Positions 51,932-61,808 of a DNA stretch of 64,000 nucleotides are shown piece after piece; the first letter of the stretch is position 1, and each line of letters opens with the position of its first letter. The notes beneath the pieces are model-generated. The model was not told the DNA's origin. It did not search any database and saw only the letters and a program-made list of their open reading frames with translations. The stretch is from Virgisporangium aliadipatigenens (GTDB lineage: Bacteria > Actinomycetota > Actinomycetes > Mycobacteriales > Micromonosporaceae), in contig NZ_BOPF01000022.1 of the NCBI RefSeq assembly GCF_016863615.1, positions 124,001 to 188,000 of the forward strand. The letters run 5' to 3'. Position numbers and translations under genes: made by a program.

Positions 51932-54900
51932 GTGCATATCATCGATAACCTCAATGAGCCCCTTGGTGATGATTTAAAAGAATCGATCCGTCCGGGCTCG
52001 AAGCTGCGCATTGCCGCGAGCACGTTCTCGATCTTCGCGTTCGAGGCACTGAAGGCCGAGTTGCAGCAGCTTGATGCATTGCACTTCATCTTCACAGCAC
52101 CATCCTTCACCGCCGAAACAGCAACCAGCAAGCCATTGCCGGAGAAGCGGCAGTTCTTTATCCCGCGCGACAAGGGCAGCGATGCTGCACTTTACGGCAC
52201 TGAATTTGAGATTCGGCTGCGAAACAAATTGACGCAGCGGGCCATCGCGCGCGAGTGTGCCGAGTGGGTGCGGCAGAAAGTCACTTTTCGCTCGAATCGC
52301 ACCGGCGCGCCGATGCAGTCGTTTGCAATCGTCGACGACACTGCCACCTATGCGCCGCTTCAGGGGTTCACCACTGCGGACCTTGGGTACGAGCGGGGTC
52401 CTGCGGTGTCGAACATGGTTCACAAGATCGATAATCTCCTATTCACGCAGCAGTACCTTCAGCTTTTTAACCAGATTTGGTACAACGCCGACCAGCTTGA
52501 TGATGTGACCGATGCAGTGCGCGAGCATATCGCAAGCGTGTATGCGGAGAACTCGCCGCAGCGGGTGTACTTCCTGATCCTCTACAACCTGTTCAGCGAG
52601 TTCCTCAACGACATCAGCGAGGACGTACTGCCTAACGACCTGACCGGGTATCAGGACACCGAGGTCTGGAAGGCGCTGTTCAACTTCCAGAAGGATGCCG
52701 CGACCGGCGTGATCAACAAGCTGGAGACCTACAACGGTTGCATCCTCGCCGATAGCGTCGGGCTGGGGAAAACGTTCACGGCTCTGGCCGTGATCAAGTA
52801 TTACGAGCTGCGCAACAAAACTGTGCTGGTGCTGGCCCCCAAGAAGCTCGCGGAAAACTGGACAAACTACAATTCGAACTACACCACGAACATCTTCGCC
52901 AAGGACCGCTTCAACTACGACGTGCTCGCCCACACCGACCTGTCGCGCGACGCCGGCGAGTCGCTGGGCAAGCGGCTGGACCTGATCAACTGGGGCAATT
53001 ACGACCTGGTTGTGATTGACGAGTCGCACAACTTCCGCAACGCCGACTACGTGCAGGAGCGCGAGACTCGATACCAGCGCCTGATGCGCAAGGTCATCCG
53101 CGAGGGCGTGAAGACCAAGGTGCTTATGCTCTCAGCAACACCCGTGAACAACCGGTTCAACGACCTCCGCAATCAGCTCGCTCTCGCGTACGAGGGCGAC
53201 TCGGCGCAGCTCGCTGTGAAGCTGAACATCCGCACCTCGATCGAGGAGGTCTTCCGGCAGGCGCAGCGGGTATTCAACGAGTGGTCCGACCTGCAGCCGG
53301 AAGACCGCACGACCGATGCGATCCTTGCGCGGCTGGACTTCGACTTCTTCGAGCTGCTCGACGCCGTCACCATCGCCCGCTCGCGCAAGCACATCCAGGC
53401 GTTCTATGACACTGCGCACGTCGGCGCGTTCCCCGAGCGGATGAAGCCCAAGTCGCTCCGTCCACCGCTGACCGACCTCGCCGATTCACCGACGTTCAAC
53501 GAGATTTTCGAGCAGCTTCAGCTCCTGACCTTGGCGGTCTACACGCCGTTGGCGTACATCTTCCCGAGCCGCCGCGACAAGTACGAGCAGCTATACGGAG
53601 CAGGCTCGGGGCAGAACTACATGGGTGGGCAGACGGCCAACCTCGGCGCGGCCAGTCGCGAACAGGGTATCCGCAAGCTAATGACGGTGAACCTGCTCAA
53701 GCGGCTGGAATCGAGTGTCGAGGCGTTTCGGCTCACGCTGAAAAGGCTGGAGTCCACGGTCGCCGAGGCGGTCGAAGCGGTCACCAACCACGCGGCGAAC
53801 ATGGCAGACGTCGTCTCGGCCTTCGCCGACATGGACGCGGACGATGACGACTTCGAGTTCCCCGCAAGCGGCACGGTGGGCCGGAAGGTACAGATCGACC
53901 TTGCCGACATTGATGTCGAGTCGTGGAACCGCGACCTCGTCAACGACGGCAAGGTCATCGAGCAGCTCCTGGCTTCGATCAGCGGTATCACGCCCGAGCA
54001 CGACTCGAAGCTGGGCGCGCTGCGTGACCTCATTGCGGGAAAGTTCCAGCAGCCCCTGAACCCCGGCAATCGCAAGGTGCTGATTTTCTCGGCATTCGCC
54101 GACACCGCTGAGTACCTCTATAAGAACATCGCTCCTGGACTGAAGCAGCGCGGCTACGACAGTGCGCTCGTCATTGGACAGGGTAACCCTTCCACCACTC
54201 TCGGCAAAGGATACGGCTTCCAGCAGACGCTGACGCTGTTCTCGCCGCGGTCGAAGCAGCGGCACTTGGTCATGCCGAAGGATTCGTCAGAGATCGACGT
54301 GCTCATCGGTACGGACTGCATCAGCGAGGGTCAGAACCTTCAGGACTGCGATTTCCTCGTCAACTACGACATCCACTGGAACCCGGTGAGGATTATCCAG
54401 CGGTTCGGCCGCATCGACCGCATCGGATCGACCAACAATCGCATCCAGCTCGTGAACTTCTGGCCAGACATCTCGCTCGACGAGTACATCAACCTTAAGG
54501 AACGCGTTGAGAACCGCATGGTGATCGCCGACCTCGCTGCGACCGCCGACGACAACATGCTTACCCAAGAGGCAAGCGACGCCGCGTTCCGCAAAGAGCA
54601 GCTCCGCAAGCTCCAGGATGAGGTGATCGAACTTGAAGACGTCCGCACCGGCGTCTCGATCACCGATCTGGGCCTGAATGACTTCCGCATGGACCTACTC
54701 GGGTACATCAAGGAGTACGGCGACCTGGCCGGCACGCCGAAGGGCCTGCACGCGGTCGTGCCCGCCGACCGCGACACGGGCCTGAAGCCTGGAGCGCTCT
54801 TCGTGCTCCGCAACATCAACGCCGACGAACAGCTCAACCGTGGCAACCGCCTGCACCCGTACTACCTCGTCTACCTCGACGATCAGGGGCAGATCATTAC

Positions 54901-55204
54901 GGATCACACCGAAGTCAAGCACCTGCTCGACCTGATCCGGGCCGGATGCCACAACCGTGACCAACCCGTCTGGGAAGTGTGCCGCGTTTTCAACGCCGTC
55001 ACCCGCGACGGGGCCGAGATGGGTCACTATAGTCACCTGCTCACGGAGGCGATCCGCTTCATGATCGGTGCCAACGAGCAACGCGACATCGACAGTCTTT
55101 TCAGCCCCGGCCACACCACCGCGCTGGTGCAGACCATTGCCGGGCTCGACGACTTCGAGCTTATCGCCTTCCTCGCCATCGTGGAGGAGCCTGTCGATGA
55201 GTGA
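51932..55204 (+). CDS. SNF2-family helicase of a type III-like defence operon
   Basis: 1090 residues from GTG at 51932; earlier in-frame starts would add a short basic tail. Residues 1-200 resemble the N-terminal region of PLD-associated bacterial helicases (LRIAASTFSIFAFEALKAEL), but no HKD motif is visible. Helicase motifs: I DSVGLGKTFTAL near 276, II DESHNF near 363, III LSATPVNN, and VI QRFGRIDRIGS near 824, so it is an SF2 Swi2/Snf2 (HepA-like) translocase. Codon 15 is TTA, rare in high-GC actinomycetes and read by the bldA tRNA in Streptomyces. It is the first gene of the four-gene operon and overlaps the DUF4391 gene by 8 bases. Role in defence is inferred from its partners. Confidence 0.88.
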   Translation: MHIIDNLNEPLGDDLKESIRPGSKLRIAASTFSIFAFEALKAELQQLDALHFIFTAPSFTAETATSKPLPEKRQFFIPRDKGSDAALYGTEFEIRLRNKLTQRAIARECAEWVRQKVTFRSNRTGAPMQSFAIVDDTATYAPLQGFTTADLGYERGPAVSNMVHKIDNLLFTQQYLQLFNQIWYNADQLDDVTDAVREHIASVYAENSPQRVYFLILYNLFSEFLNDISEDVLPNDLTGYQDTEVWKALFNFQKDAATGVINKLETYNGCILADSVGLGKTFTALAVIKYYELRNKTVLVLAPKKLAENWTNYNSNYTTNIFAKDRFNYDVLAHTDLSRDAGESLGKRLDLINWGNYDLVVIDESHNFRNADYVQERETRYQRLMRKVIREGVKTKVLMLSATPVNNRFNDLRNQLALAYEGDSAQLAVKLNIRTSIEEVFRQAQRVFNEWSDLQPEDRTTDAILARLDFDFFELLDAVTIARSRKHIQAFYDTAHVGAFPERMKPKSLRPPLTDLADSPTFNEIFEQLQLLTLAVYTPLAYIFPSRRDKYEQLYGAGSGQNYMGGQTANLGAASREQGIRKLMTVNLLKRLESSVEAFRLTLKRLESTVAEAVEAVTNHAANMADVVSAFADMDADDDDFEFPASGTVGRKVQIDLADIDVESWNRDLVNDGKVIEQLLASISGITPEHDSKLGALRDLIAGKFQQPLNPGNRKVLIFSAFADTAEYLYKNIAPGLKQRGYDSALVIGQGNPSTTLGKGYGFQQTLTLFSPRSKQRHLVMPKDSSEIDVLIGTDCISEGQNLQDCDFLVNYDIHWNPVRIIQRFGRIDRIGSTNNRIQLVNFWPDISLDEYINLKERVENRMVIADLAATADDNMLTQEASDAAFRKEQLRKLQDEVIELEDVRTGVSITDLGLNDFRMDLLGYIKEYGDLAGTPKGLHAVVPADRDTGLKPGALFVLRNINADEQLNRGNRLHPYYLVYLDDQGQIITDHTEVKHLLDLIRAGCHNRDQPVWEVCRVFNAVTRDGAEMGHYSHLLTEAIRFMIGANEQRDIDSLFSPGHTTALVQTIAGLDDFELIAFLAIVEEPVDE

Positions 55205-55877
55205 AACCGTCCTCTACCGCTGGCCTCCGAACGCTGGATTCCACCGCGCCGTGCCGAAGACGAAGTTCTACGAGCACGGCAACGTCCGCACCGCGCTGCG
55301 CGAGAAGTTCGTCGACGAGGTACGGCGCATCACCTGGGCCTACAAGCTCGCCGACGACACCATCCGCCTACGCGGCACGACGGCCGTGCCGGAGATCCAG
55401 GTCTTCACCGTCGAGACGAAGGGCGAGAACGTCTCCGACGACGTGCTTACCGCCATCGACAAGTCCGTGCACTTCCCAATCATCTTCGAGATCGTCAGTA
55501 ATGGCCATGTGCGCACCGTCGCCGCCCACAAGTCGCTCCAGGGCAAGGCCGTGATGATCGGCGCGTACTTCACTACCGTGTGGCAGGTCGCTGATGCCCC
55601 ACGCCGACCGCTGCCCGCAGCGCTGGACCTGCCGAGCCTGTACGAGGCAATCCTCACAGCTCTCTTGCCGATCGAGACGCGCGCCGGCGAGACCGTGGCA
55701 GAGGCGACCGACAGAATCGCCCGCGCCCGAAGACTTCAGCGCGAGATCGGCGGACTGGAGAGAAAGCTGCACACCGAATCACAACTCAACCGCAAGATCG
55801 TACTCCGCAGACAGATCCGGGAACGGACTGCAGTGCTGACGGAGCTGACCGATCCCCTACCGCGCGACAGGGAATGA
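55197..55877 (+). CDS. DUF4391 protein
   Basis: 226 residues. ATG at 55197 follows GTGGAGGAGC. The N-terminal half has a mixed alpha/beta pattern (TKFYEHGNVRTALREKF, ITWAYKLADDTIRL, EIQVFTVETKG) and the C-terminal 70 residues form a charged helix, probably a coiled coil (RARRLQREIGGLERKLHTE). This matches DUF4391, a family of 220-250 residue proteins that I know mainly from operons with type III-like methyltransferases and helicases. Its biochemical role is unknown. It overlaps both neighbours (8 bases with the helicase, ATGA with mod), so fixed stoichiometry with them is likely. The VETKG pattern may hint at a PD-(D/E)xK-like fold, but this is weak. Confidence 0.82.
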   Translation: MSETVLYRWPPNAGFHRAVPKTKFYEHGNVRTALREKFVDEVRRITWAYKLADDTIRLRGTTAVPEIQVFTVETKGENVSDDVLTAIDKSVHFPIIFEIVSNGHVRTVAAHKSLQGKAVMIGAYFTTVWQVADAPRRPLPAALDLPSLYEAILTALLPIETRAGETVAEATDRIARARRLQREIGGLERKLHTESQLNRKIVLRRQIRERTAVLTELTDPLPRDRE

Positions 55878-57817
55878 CCGTGGACAAGCTCAAGATGCAC
55901 TCACCGGATCTCATCCGGCGCAACACCGACGCCGTCGCCCAGTTGTTCCCTTCGGTTGTCACCGAAACCCTCGACGCCGAGGGCAACCCCGTGCGCGCCA
56001 TCGACTTCGACCTGCTCCGCCAGGAACTCTCTGACCACGTCGTCGACGGGCCGCAGGAGCGCTACCATCTCGACTGGCCCGGCAAGCGCGCCGCAGCCTT
56101 CGCTGCCAACGCACCGATCGCCAAGACGCTCCGCCCGGTGCGCGAAGAGTCGGTCAACTTCGACACTACGAAGAACCTCTTCATTGAGGGCGACAACCTC
56201 GACGCCCTCAAGCTGCTCCAGGAGTCATACCTCGGCAAGGTCAAGCTGATCTACATCGACCCGCCCTACAACACAGGCAACGACTTCGTGTACAAGGACG
56301 ACTTCGCAGAGTCCAGTGCCGAGTACCTGGAGCGTTCCGGTCAGAAGTCAGAGTCCGGCGAACGGCTCGTCGCCAACCCTGAGTCGAAGGGACGGTTCCA
56401 CTCGGACTGGCTCTCGATGATGTACCCGCGGCTCAAACTCGCTCGGTCGCTGCTCAGCCCAGAGGGGATCTTTGCCGCGAGCATCGACAGCCACGAGACA
56501 CACAACCTTCGCAAACTCTGCGATGAAGTCTTCGGCGAGGGCAACTTCATCGCCGAGGCGATCGTCGTTGCCTCCCCGAGGGGTCGACAGTCGGACTCGT
56601 TCCTAGCAGGAGTTCACGACTCCCTTCTCATCTACGCCCGGGATCGGTCTTCGGCGGTCGTGGGTGGTCGTCCGCTGGACGATGAGCAGCGTGGCGAGTT
56701 CAAGCTGAACGATCCGGAGCTCGGCCCCTACCGGCTTCTGGGGCTCCGCCAACGCGGCACCGCGTCCAAGCGAAGCGATCGACCAGACATGTATTTTCCG
56801 ATCTACGTGTCTCCAGATGGCGACCAGGTCTCGCTTCAGCGACATGGGAACTGGGCGGAAGTGCTCCCGCGGAAATCCGATGGCACCGACGGCCGCTGGG
56901 CATGGGGCAAGGAACGCTGCGAGAAAATGCAGCATCTCCTCGTCGCGCGGTGGATTGACCGTCGCGGCGAGTATGACATCTTTACGAAGGATCTCCTCTT
57001 CCGCGGTGGGGCAGAGCGCGTCCGCAAGTTCAAGACGTTGTGGGATGCGAGCGGCTTCGACAACCAGAACGGCACACAAGAGACGAAAGCCCTACTCGAG
57101 GGCGACTTCATGAGTTACCCGAAGCCTGTGGCACTCCTACGCGAGATCTGCCTGCTCGGTGCGCCGCACGGCGGAATCGTCGTGGACCTCTTCGCGGGTT
57201 CAGGCACGACAGCACACGCAGTGCTTGAGGCATCCGCAGCCGATGGTAAGCCCCGCAGGTTCCTGATGGTTCAGATGGACGAACCGCTTCCTGACGGGTC
57301 CGCAGGCCGTCGTGCCGGGTACACGACGATTGCCGAAATGAGCCGCGAGCGGATAAGGCGCGCAGGCAAGAAAATCAAAGAAGCCAGCGGCCTCCTGGCC
57401 GACGATCGCGACTTCGGGTTCCGCGCGCTGAGGGTCGACACAACCAACATGGTGGACCTAAACGTCACCGCCGACAACCTCGCCCAATCGATGCTCATGC
57501 ATGCTATCTACAGTGTGAAGCCTGACCGCACCGATGAAGATCTGCTCTTCCAGGTGTTGCTCGACTGGGGACTCGACCTCTCCGAGCCGATCATGGTCGA
57601 GGAGGTCGGTGCCCAACGAGTTTTTTCGGTCGCCGATGGCGCTCTGATCGCATGCTTCGCCGACAAAGTAACCGACACGATCGTGCAGGAGGTCGCCAAG
57701 CGACACCCGCTGCGTGCCGTGTTCCTCGATGCCGGCTTCGCATCCGACGCCGCGCGCATCAACGCCGAGCAGATCTTCCGCGAGGTGTCACCCCAGACCG
57801 AGGTAAGGGCGATCTGA
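55874..57817 (+). CDS. mod: Type III restriction-modification methyltransferase (Mod)
   Basis: 647 residues. Motif IV DPPYNTGND is at 129-137 and the SAM-binding motif I (DLFAGSGTTAHA) near 438, so the order is that of a beta-class N6-adenine methyltransferase. The region between (about 210-420) would be the target-recognition domain; LFIEGDNLDALKLL precedes motif IV as in type III Mod proteins. It should methylate one strand of an asymmetric recognition site and also supply sequence recognition for the Res subunit. The start overlaps the DUF4391 stop as ATGA and res follows after 4 bases. The recognition sequence cannot be predicted here. Confidence 0.94.
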   Translation: MTVDKLKMHSPDLIRRNTDAVAQLFPSVVTETLDAEGNPVRAIDFDLLRQELSDHVVDGPQERYHLDWPGKRAAAFAANAPIAKTLRPVREESVNFDTTKNLFIEGDNLDALKLLQESYLGKVKLIYIDPPYNTGNDFVYKDDFAESSAEYLERSGQKSESGERLVANPESKGRFHSDWLSMMYPRLKLARSLLSPEGIFAASIDSHETHNLRKLCDEVFGEGNFIAEAIVVASPRGRQSDSFLAGVHDSLLIYARDRSSAVVGGRPLDDEQRGEFKLNDPELGPYRLLGLRQRGTASKRSDRPDMYFPIYVSPDGDQVSLQRHGNWAEVLPRKSDGTDGRWAWGKERCEKMQHLLVARWIDRRGEYDIFTKDLLFRGGAERVRKFKTLWDASGFDNQNGTQETKALLEGDFMSYPKPVALLREICLLGAPHGGIVVDLFAGSGTTAHAVLEASAADGKPRRFLMVQMDEPLPDGSAGRRAGYTTIAEMSRERIRRAGKKIKEASGLLADDRDFGFRALRVDTTNMVDLNVTADNLAQSMLMHAIYSVKPDRTDEDLLFQVLLDWGLDLSEPIMVEEVGAQRVFSVADGALIACFADKVTDTIVQEVAKRHPLRAVFLDAGFASDAARINAEQIFREVSPQTEVRAI

Positions 57818-57821
57818 CCCG

Positions 57822-60800
57822 ATGAAGCTCCAGTTCAAGGTCCAGCAGTACCAGTCCGAGGCCGTCGATGCCGTGGTCGACGTGTTTTCCGGTCAGCCTT
57901 ACGCCGATGGGGTGAAGTACCGCATCGACCCCGGCAAAGACGCCGCGGTGATGCTGCTGGATTACGCCGGTCTGCGTAACGCCGAGATCACGCTGACGCC
58001 GCCGCAGCTCCTGACGAACGTGCACCGGGTGCAGCAGGCCCGTGGGCTGGAGCCGTCGAGGGACCTGACGGACCCGGTCAAGAAGTCCGCCGCCCCTCTC
58101 AATCTCGACGTCGAGATGGAGACCGGCACCGGCAAGACCTACGTGTACATCAAGACGATCATGGAGCTGCACAGGCGGTACGGGTGGTCGAAGTACATCG
58201 TGGTCGTGCCGTCGATCGCGATCCGCGAGGGCGTGAAGAAGTCCTTCGACATCACCGCCGAGCACTTCCAGCAGCTCTACGGCACGAAGCCGCGCACCTT
58301 CGTCTACAACTCCTCGCGGCTGCACGAGCTAGAGCGATTCTCGTCCGACTCCGGCGTACAGGTAATGATCATAAACATCCAGGCGTTCAACGCTACCGGT
58401 CAGGACGCCCGCCGCATGTACGAGGTGCTCGACGACTTCCAGTCCCGCAAGCCCATCGACGTGATCGCCGCAAACCGGCCGATCCTCATCATCGACGAGC
58501 CGCAGAAGATCGAGGGCGACGCCAGGAAGCCGTCCAAGTCCCTGGAAGCACTCGGGAAGTTCAACGCCCTCTTCGCGCTGCGCTACTCGGCCACCCACAA
58601 AGTCGAGCGCACCAAGGTGCACCGCCTCGACGCAGTCGACGCCTACAACCAGAAGCTCGTCAAGAAGATCGCGGTACGCGGCATAACCGTCAAGCATCTG
58701 GCCGGCAGCACCGCATACCTGTACGTCGACGGGATGGAGATCGGCAAGGGCACGGACTTTCCGAAGGCCCGGGTCGAACTGGAAGTGCAGACCGCGCAGG
58801 GTATTCGGCGGCAGGTGAAGCGCCTGAGCCAGGGCATGAACCTGCATGACATCTCGGGCGGTATCGAGGCATACAAGGGCCTGTTCATCCGGGACGTCGA
58901 CGCAAACCGCGACATCATCGAGCTGAGCAACGGCGACATCATCGGCGCCGGCGAAGTGACCCAGGACGTGGCCGAGGACCAGAAGCGCCGCATCCAGATC
59001 CGCGAGGTCATCCGCGCCCACCTCGACAAGGAGCGCGAGCTGTTCGCGCAAGGTATCAAAACGCTGTCGCTGTTCTTCATCGACGAGGTCGCCAAGTACC
59101 GCGACTACGACCGCGAAGACACTCTCGGCGAATACGCCCGCGTGTTCGAGGAGGAGTACGCGTCAGTGCTTGCCGACTACCTCGGCCAGCTCGACCTCGA
59201 CGAGGCCGCCGAGCGGTACCGCAAGCACGTAGAGGCGATCCCGGTCCGATCGACGCACGAGGGCTACTTTTCAATCGACAAGAAGACCGGCCGCTCCGTC
59301 GACGGCAAGATCGCCGCGCGTGGCGACTTCGCGGGCCAGTCGGACGACGTGGATGCCTACGACCTGATCTTGAAGGACAAGGAGCGGCTGCTGTCGTTTG
59401 AGGAGCCGGTGCGGTTCATCTGGTCACACTCGGCGCTGCGCGAGGGCTGGGACAACCCGAACGTGTTCGTCATGGGCATGCTCAAGAAGAGCGACAACAC
59501 CACCACTCGGCGACAGGAGATCGGCCGCGGCCTGCGCCTATCGGTCGACCAGCACGGCGAGCGCATGGACAACCCCGTCACCGTCCACGACATCAATGAG
59601 CTGACCGTCGTGACCGACGAGTCGTACACAGACTTCGTCACCGCCCTGCAGAAGGAGATCATCGAGTCGCTGTCGGCTCGCCCGCGCAAGGCGAGCGTCG
59701 AATACTTCATCGGCAAGCAGATCATGCTCGCCGACGGCTCGAAGAGCGTGCTGGAGAAGACGCTCGCGCAGGCTCTGTACAACCACCTCATCCGGCACGA
59801 CTACATCGACGACGATGGCCTGGTGACACAGACGTACAAGGACGCCCGTGCCGACGGAACGCTCGCTGCGCCCACGGCCGACGTGCTCAAGCAAGTCATT
59901 GACTTCGTGTGGCCACTCGTCGATGCGCTGTACCTCGACGTACCCAAGCCAACCGACGGCCGAAAGCCCAAGAAGATCCCCTTCAACGAGGCGAACTTCA
60001 AGAAGCGTGAGTTCCAGGAGCTGTGGGACCGCATCAACCACAAGGCCGTCTACCAGGTCGAGTTCGACTCCTCCGAGCTGATCAAGAACTGCATCCACAC
60101 GCTCGACAAGTCGCTCAACGTGTCGGTCATGCAGTACCTCGTCGAGGCCGGCAAGCAGGTCGTGGGACTTGAAGTGGAGCAGCTCGAAGCGGGTACCGGA
60201 TTCAAGGTGTCAGAGACGAAGGTCGAGCACTCTGCCGCCTCAGCAGGATCGACCGTCCCGTACGACCTGCTCGGCGAGATCGCTGAGAAGACGCAACTTA
60301 CGCGCCGCACCTGCGCGGCGATCCTCACCGGCATCAATCCCGGCACGTTCGCGAAGTTCAAGCAGAACCCCGAGCACTTCATTACCGAGGCCGCCCGGCT
60401 CATCAACGAGCAGAAGGCCACGGTGATTGTCGAGCACTTGAGCTACGATCCGCTCGATAACCGGTACGACTCCTCGATCTTCACCGAGAACCAGACCGCT
60501 AAGGACCTGTCGAAGGCTGGCGACAAACTGAAGAAGAGCGTCTACGAGTACGTCGTCACCGACTCGAAAGTCGAGCGATCGTTCGTGGATCAGCTCGACG
60601 TCAGCGACGAGGTGGTCGTCTACTCGAAGCTACCGCGCGGGTTCTTCATCCCGACTCCGGTTGGCGACTACAGGCCCGACTGGGCCATCGCGTTCCGCGA
60701 CGACACTACGAAGATCAGGCACGTCTACTTCGTGGCCGAAACCAAGGGCTCCATGTCGACCCTCCAGCTCAAGGGTGTGGAGATGGCAAAGATTGAGTGC

Positions 60801-60905
60801 GCTCGCAAGTTCTTTGCGGCGCTGAGCGAAAAAACTGACGACGGCGGCGTGAAGTACGACGTCGTTGACAGTTACGACTCGCTGCTCCAGCTCGTGGGAG
60901 CGTAG
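57822..60905 (+). CDS. res: Type III restriction endonuclease subunit (Res)
   Basis: 1027 residues. SF2 helicase motifs: I METGTGKT (GTGKT at 102-106), Ia VVVPSIAIREG, II DEPQ near 225, III RYSATHK, VI RRQEIGRGLR. A C-terminal PD-(D/E)xK nuclease site is seen as YRPDWAIAF near 950 and VAETKG near 973, so both the translocation and cleavage parts look intact. Family length (about 1000 residues) is normal. It pairs with Mod, 4 bases upstream. The extra helicase and DUF4391 proteins in the same operon are not part of the classic two-gene type III system. Gene order and tight spacing suggest one functional unit. Confidence 0.94.
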   Translation: MKLQFKVQQYQSEAVDAVVDVFSGQPYADGVKYRIDPGKDAAVMLLDYAGLRNAEITLTPPQLLTNVHRVQQARGLEPSRDLTDPVKKSAAPLNLDVEMETGTGKTYVYIKTIMELHRRYGWSKYIVVVPSIAIREGVKKSFDITAEHFQQLYGTKPRTFVYNSSRLHELERFSSDSGVQVMIINIQAFNATGQDARRMYEVLDDFQSRKPIDVIAANRPILIIDEPQKIEGDARKPSKSLEALGKFNALFALRYSATHKVERTKVHRLDAVDAYNQKLVKKIAVRGITVKHLAGSTAYLYVDGMEIGKGTDFPKARVELEVQTAQGIRRQVKRLSQGMNLHDISGGIEAYKGLFIRDVDANRDIIELSNGDIIGAGEVTQDVAEDQKRRIQIREVIRAHLDKERELFAQGIKTLSLFFIDEVAKYRDYDREDTLGEYARVFEEEYASVLADYLGQLDLDEAAERYRKHVEAIPVRSTHEGYFSIDKKTGRSVDGKIAARGDFAGQSDDVDAYDLILKDKERLLSFEEPVRFIWSHSALREGWDNPNVFVMGMLKKSDNTTTRRQEIGRGLRLSVDQHGERMDNPVTVHDINELTVVTDESYTDFVTALQKEIIESLSARPRKASVEYFIGKQIMLADGSKSVLEKTLAQALYNHLIRHDYIDDDGLVTQTYKDARADGTLAAPTADVLKQVIDFVWPLVDALYLDVPKPTDGRKPKKIPFNEANFKKREFQELWDRINHKAVYQVEFDSSELIKNCIHTLDKSLNVSVMQYLVEAGKQVVGLEVEQLEAGTGFKVSETKVEHSAASAGSTVPYDLLGEIAEKTQLTRRTCAAILTGINPGTFAKFKQNPEHFITEAARLINEQKATVIVEHLSYDPLDNRYDSSIFTENQTAKDLSKAGDKLKKSVYEYVVTDSKVERSFVDQLDVSDEVVVYSKLPRGFFIPTPVGDYRPDWAIAFRDDTTKIRHVYFVAETKGSMSTLQLKGVEMAKIECARKFFAALSEKTDDGGVKYDVVDSYDSLLQLVGA

Positions 60906-61144
60906 GGGACAGTAAGCCTTTTCCGACCAGCAGCATCACACCTCGGCACCGGCGGGAAGCCGGCGTCGCAGCTCGGCGAGCTGGATCAAGGTTTCAGCCG
61001 CCAGGGCATTACACCGAGTCGAGTTGGTGACCTCCAAACCGGGCACGACAGCGAGGCGACGGGCGCGTGTGGTCTTGCTGGAGCTGCCGCAACCGATGAT
61101 GGGCGATCCGTTGACGGTCGAGCACTGACGCACGACGCTGCTGC

Positions 61145-61612
61145 CTATTCGGTCAAGCCATATGCCAGGCGGTTCGGATGGTTGCGACGCGGCACGATGG
61201 CGGCGGTAGCTTCGGCTGCTGCGTGGGAGAGTTCGGGGAGGACGTCGCCGTAGTACCTGGCGGTGAAGTGTGGGCTGGAGTGCCGGAGTCGGCTGGAGAT
61301 GACTTTCATCTGGACGCCGGCGGCGAGTCCCATGGTGGCGGCGCCGTGGCGTAGGTCGTGCAGACGGATCGGCGGCAGTTCCGCCTGGGCAGTCAGATGC
61401 CGGTAGTGGTCGGTGACGTCGGCTGCGTGAAGCCGGCCGCCGGTCTCGGTGGTGAAGGCGAGCCCGGTCCGTTCCCATGCTGGTCCGGCGGCGAGTCGTT
61501 CGCGGTGTTGCCGGGCGCGGTGCGTGCGGAGGACGGCGACGGTTTCGATGTCGAGCGCGACGGGTGCTTCGCTGTCGCGGTCGATCCACGCCGACCGCCT
61601 TGGCACGCCCAA
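61145..61612 (-). pseudogene. Tyrosine recombinase C-terminal fragment
   Basis: About 155 codons corresponding to the C-terminal catalytic part of an integrase: TGLAFTTETGGRL, IRLHDLRHGAAT (HxLRH intact), SSRLRHSSPHFTARYYGDVL with the Tyr nucleophile, and an Ala-rich tail. The core-binding domain and the first catalytic Arg are absent, and the frame stops where the ribosome site of the divergent small ORF at 61628 begins. This looks like a deletion junction between two elements. The gap 60906-61144 between res and this fragment holds no gene I recognise. Confidence 0.75.
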
Positions 61613-61627
61613 CCGGAGGAACTAATC

Positions 61628-61714
61628 ATGCTGATCAACGTCGCCACGATCCTCGCCGCGACACTCCTCGGCTACCTCGCCGGACTGCTCACCTTCAAAC
61701 GCAGCCTGCGCTGA
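61628..61714 (+). CDS. Very small membrane protein (28 aa)
   Basis: MLINVATILAATLLGYLAGL followed by LTFKRSLR: one hydrophobic helix with a basic C-terminus. GGAGGA lies 7 bases before the ATG, which is strong support for translation. Small single-helix proteins of this type are common in actinomycete integrative elements ahead of the Cys-rich gene seen next. Function is unknown. It is below the size limit of most gene finders. Confidence 0.6.
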   Translation: MLINVATILAATLLGYLAGLLTFKRSLR

Positions 61715-61808
61715 TGTGCGTGGTGCGGGCAGATTCTGTCCTGCGGCGATTGAGCCGGCCGGCCGCCGGTCATGGTGCCGCCGTCCCTCGAACCTCACCG
61801 CCGCGCCG

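Noticed and set aside
60936-61131. A minus-strand tail frame after res with a plausible helical C-terminus (LAAETLIQLAELRRRL).
   Set aside because: No start, no ribosome site and no recognisable family; too short to support as a gene.
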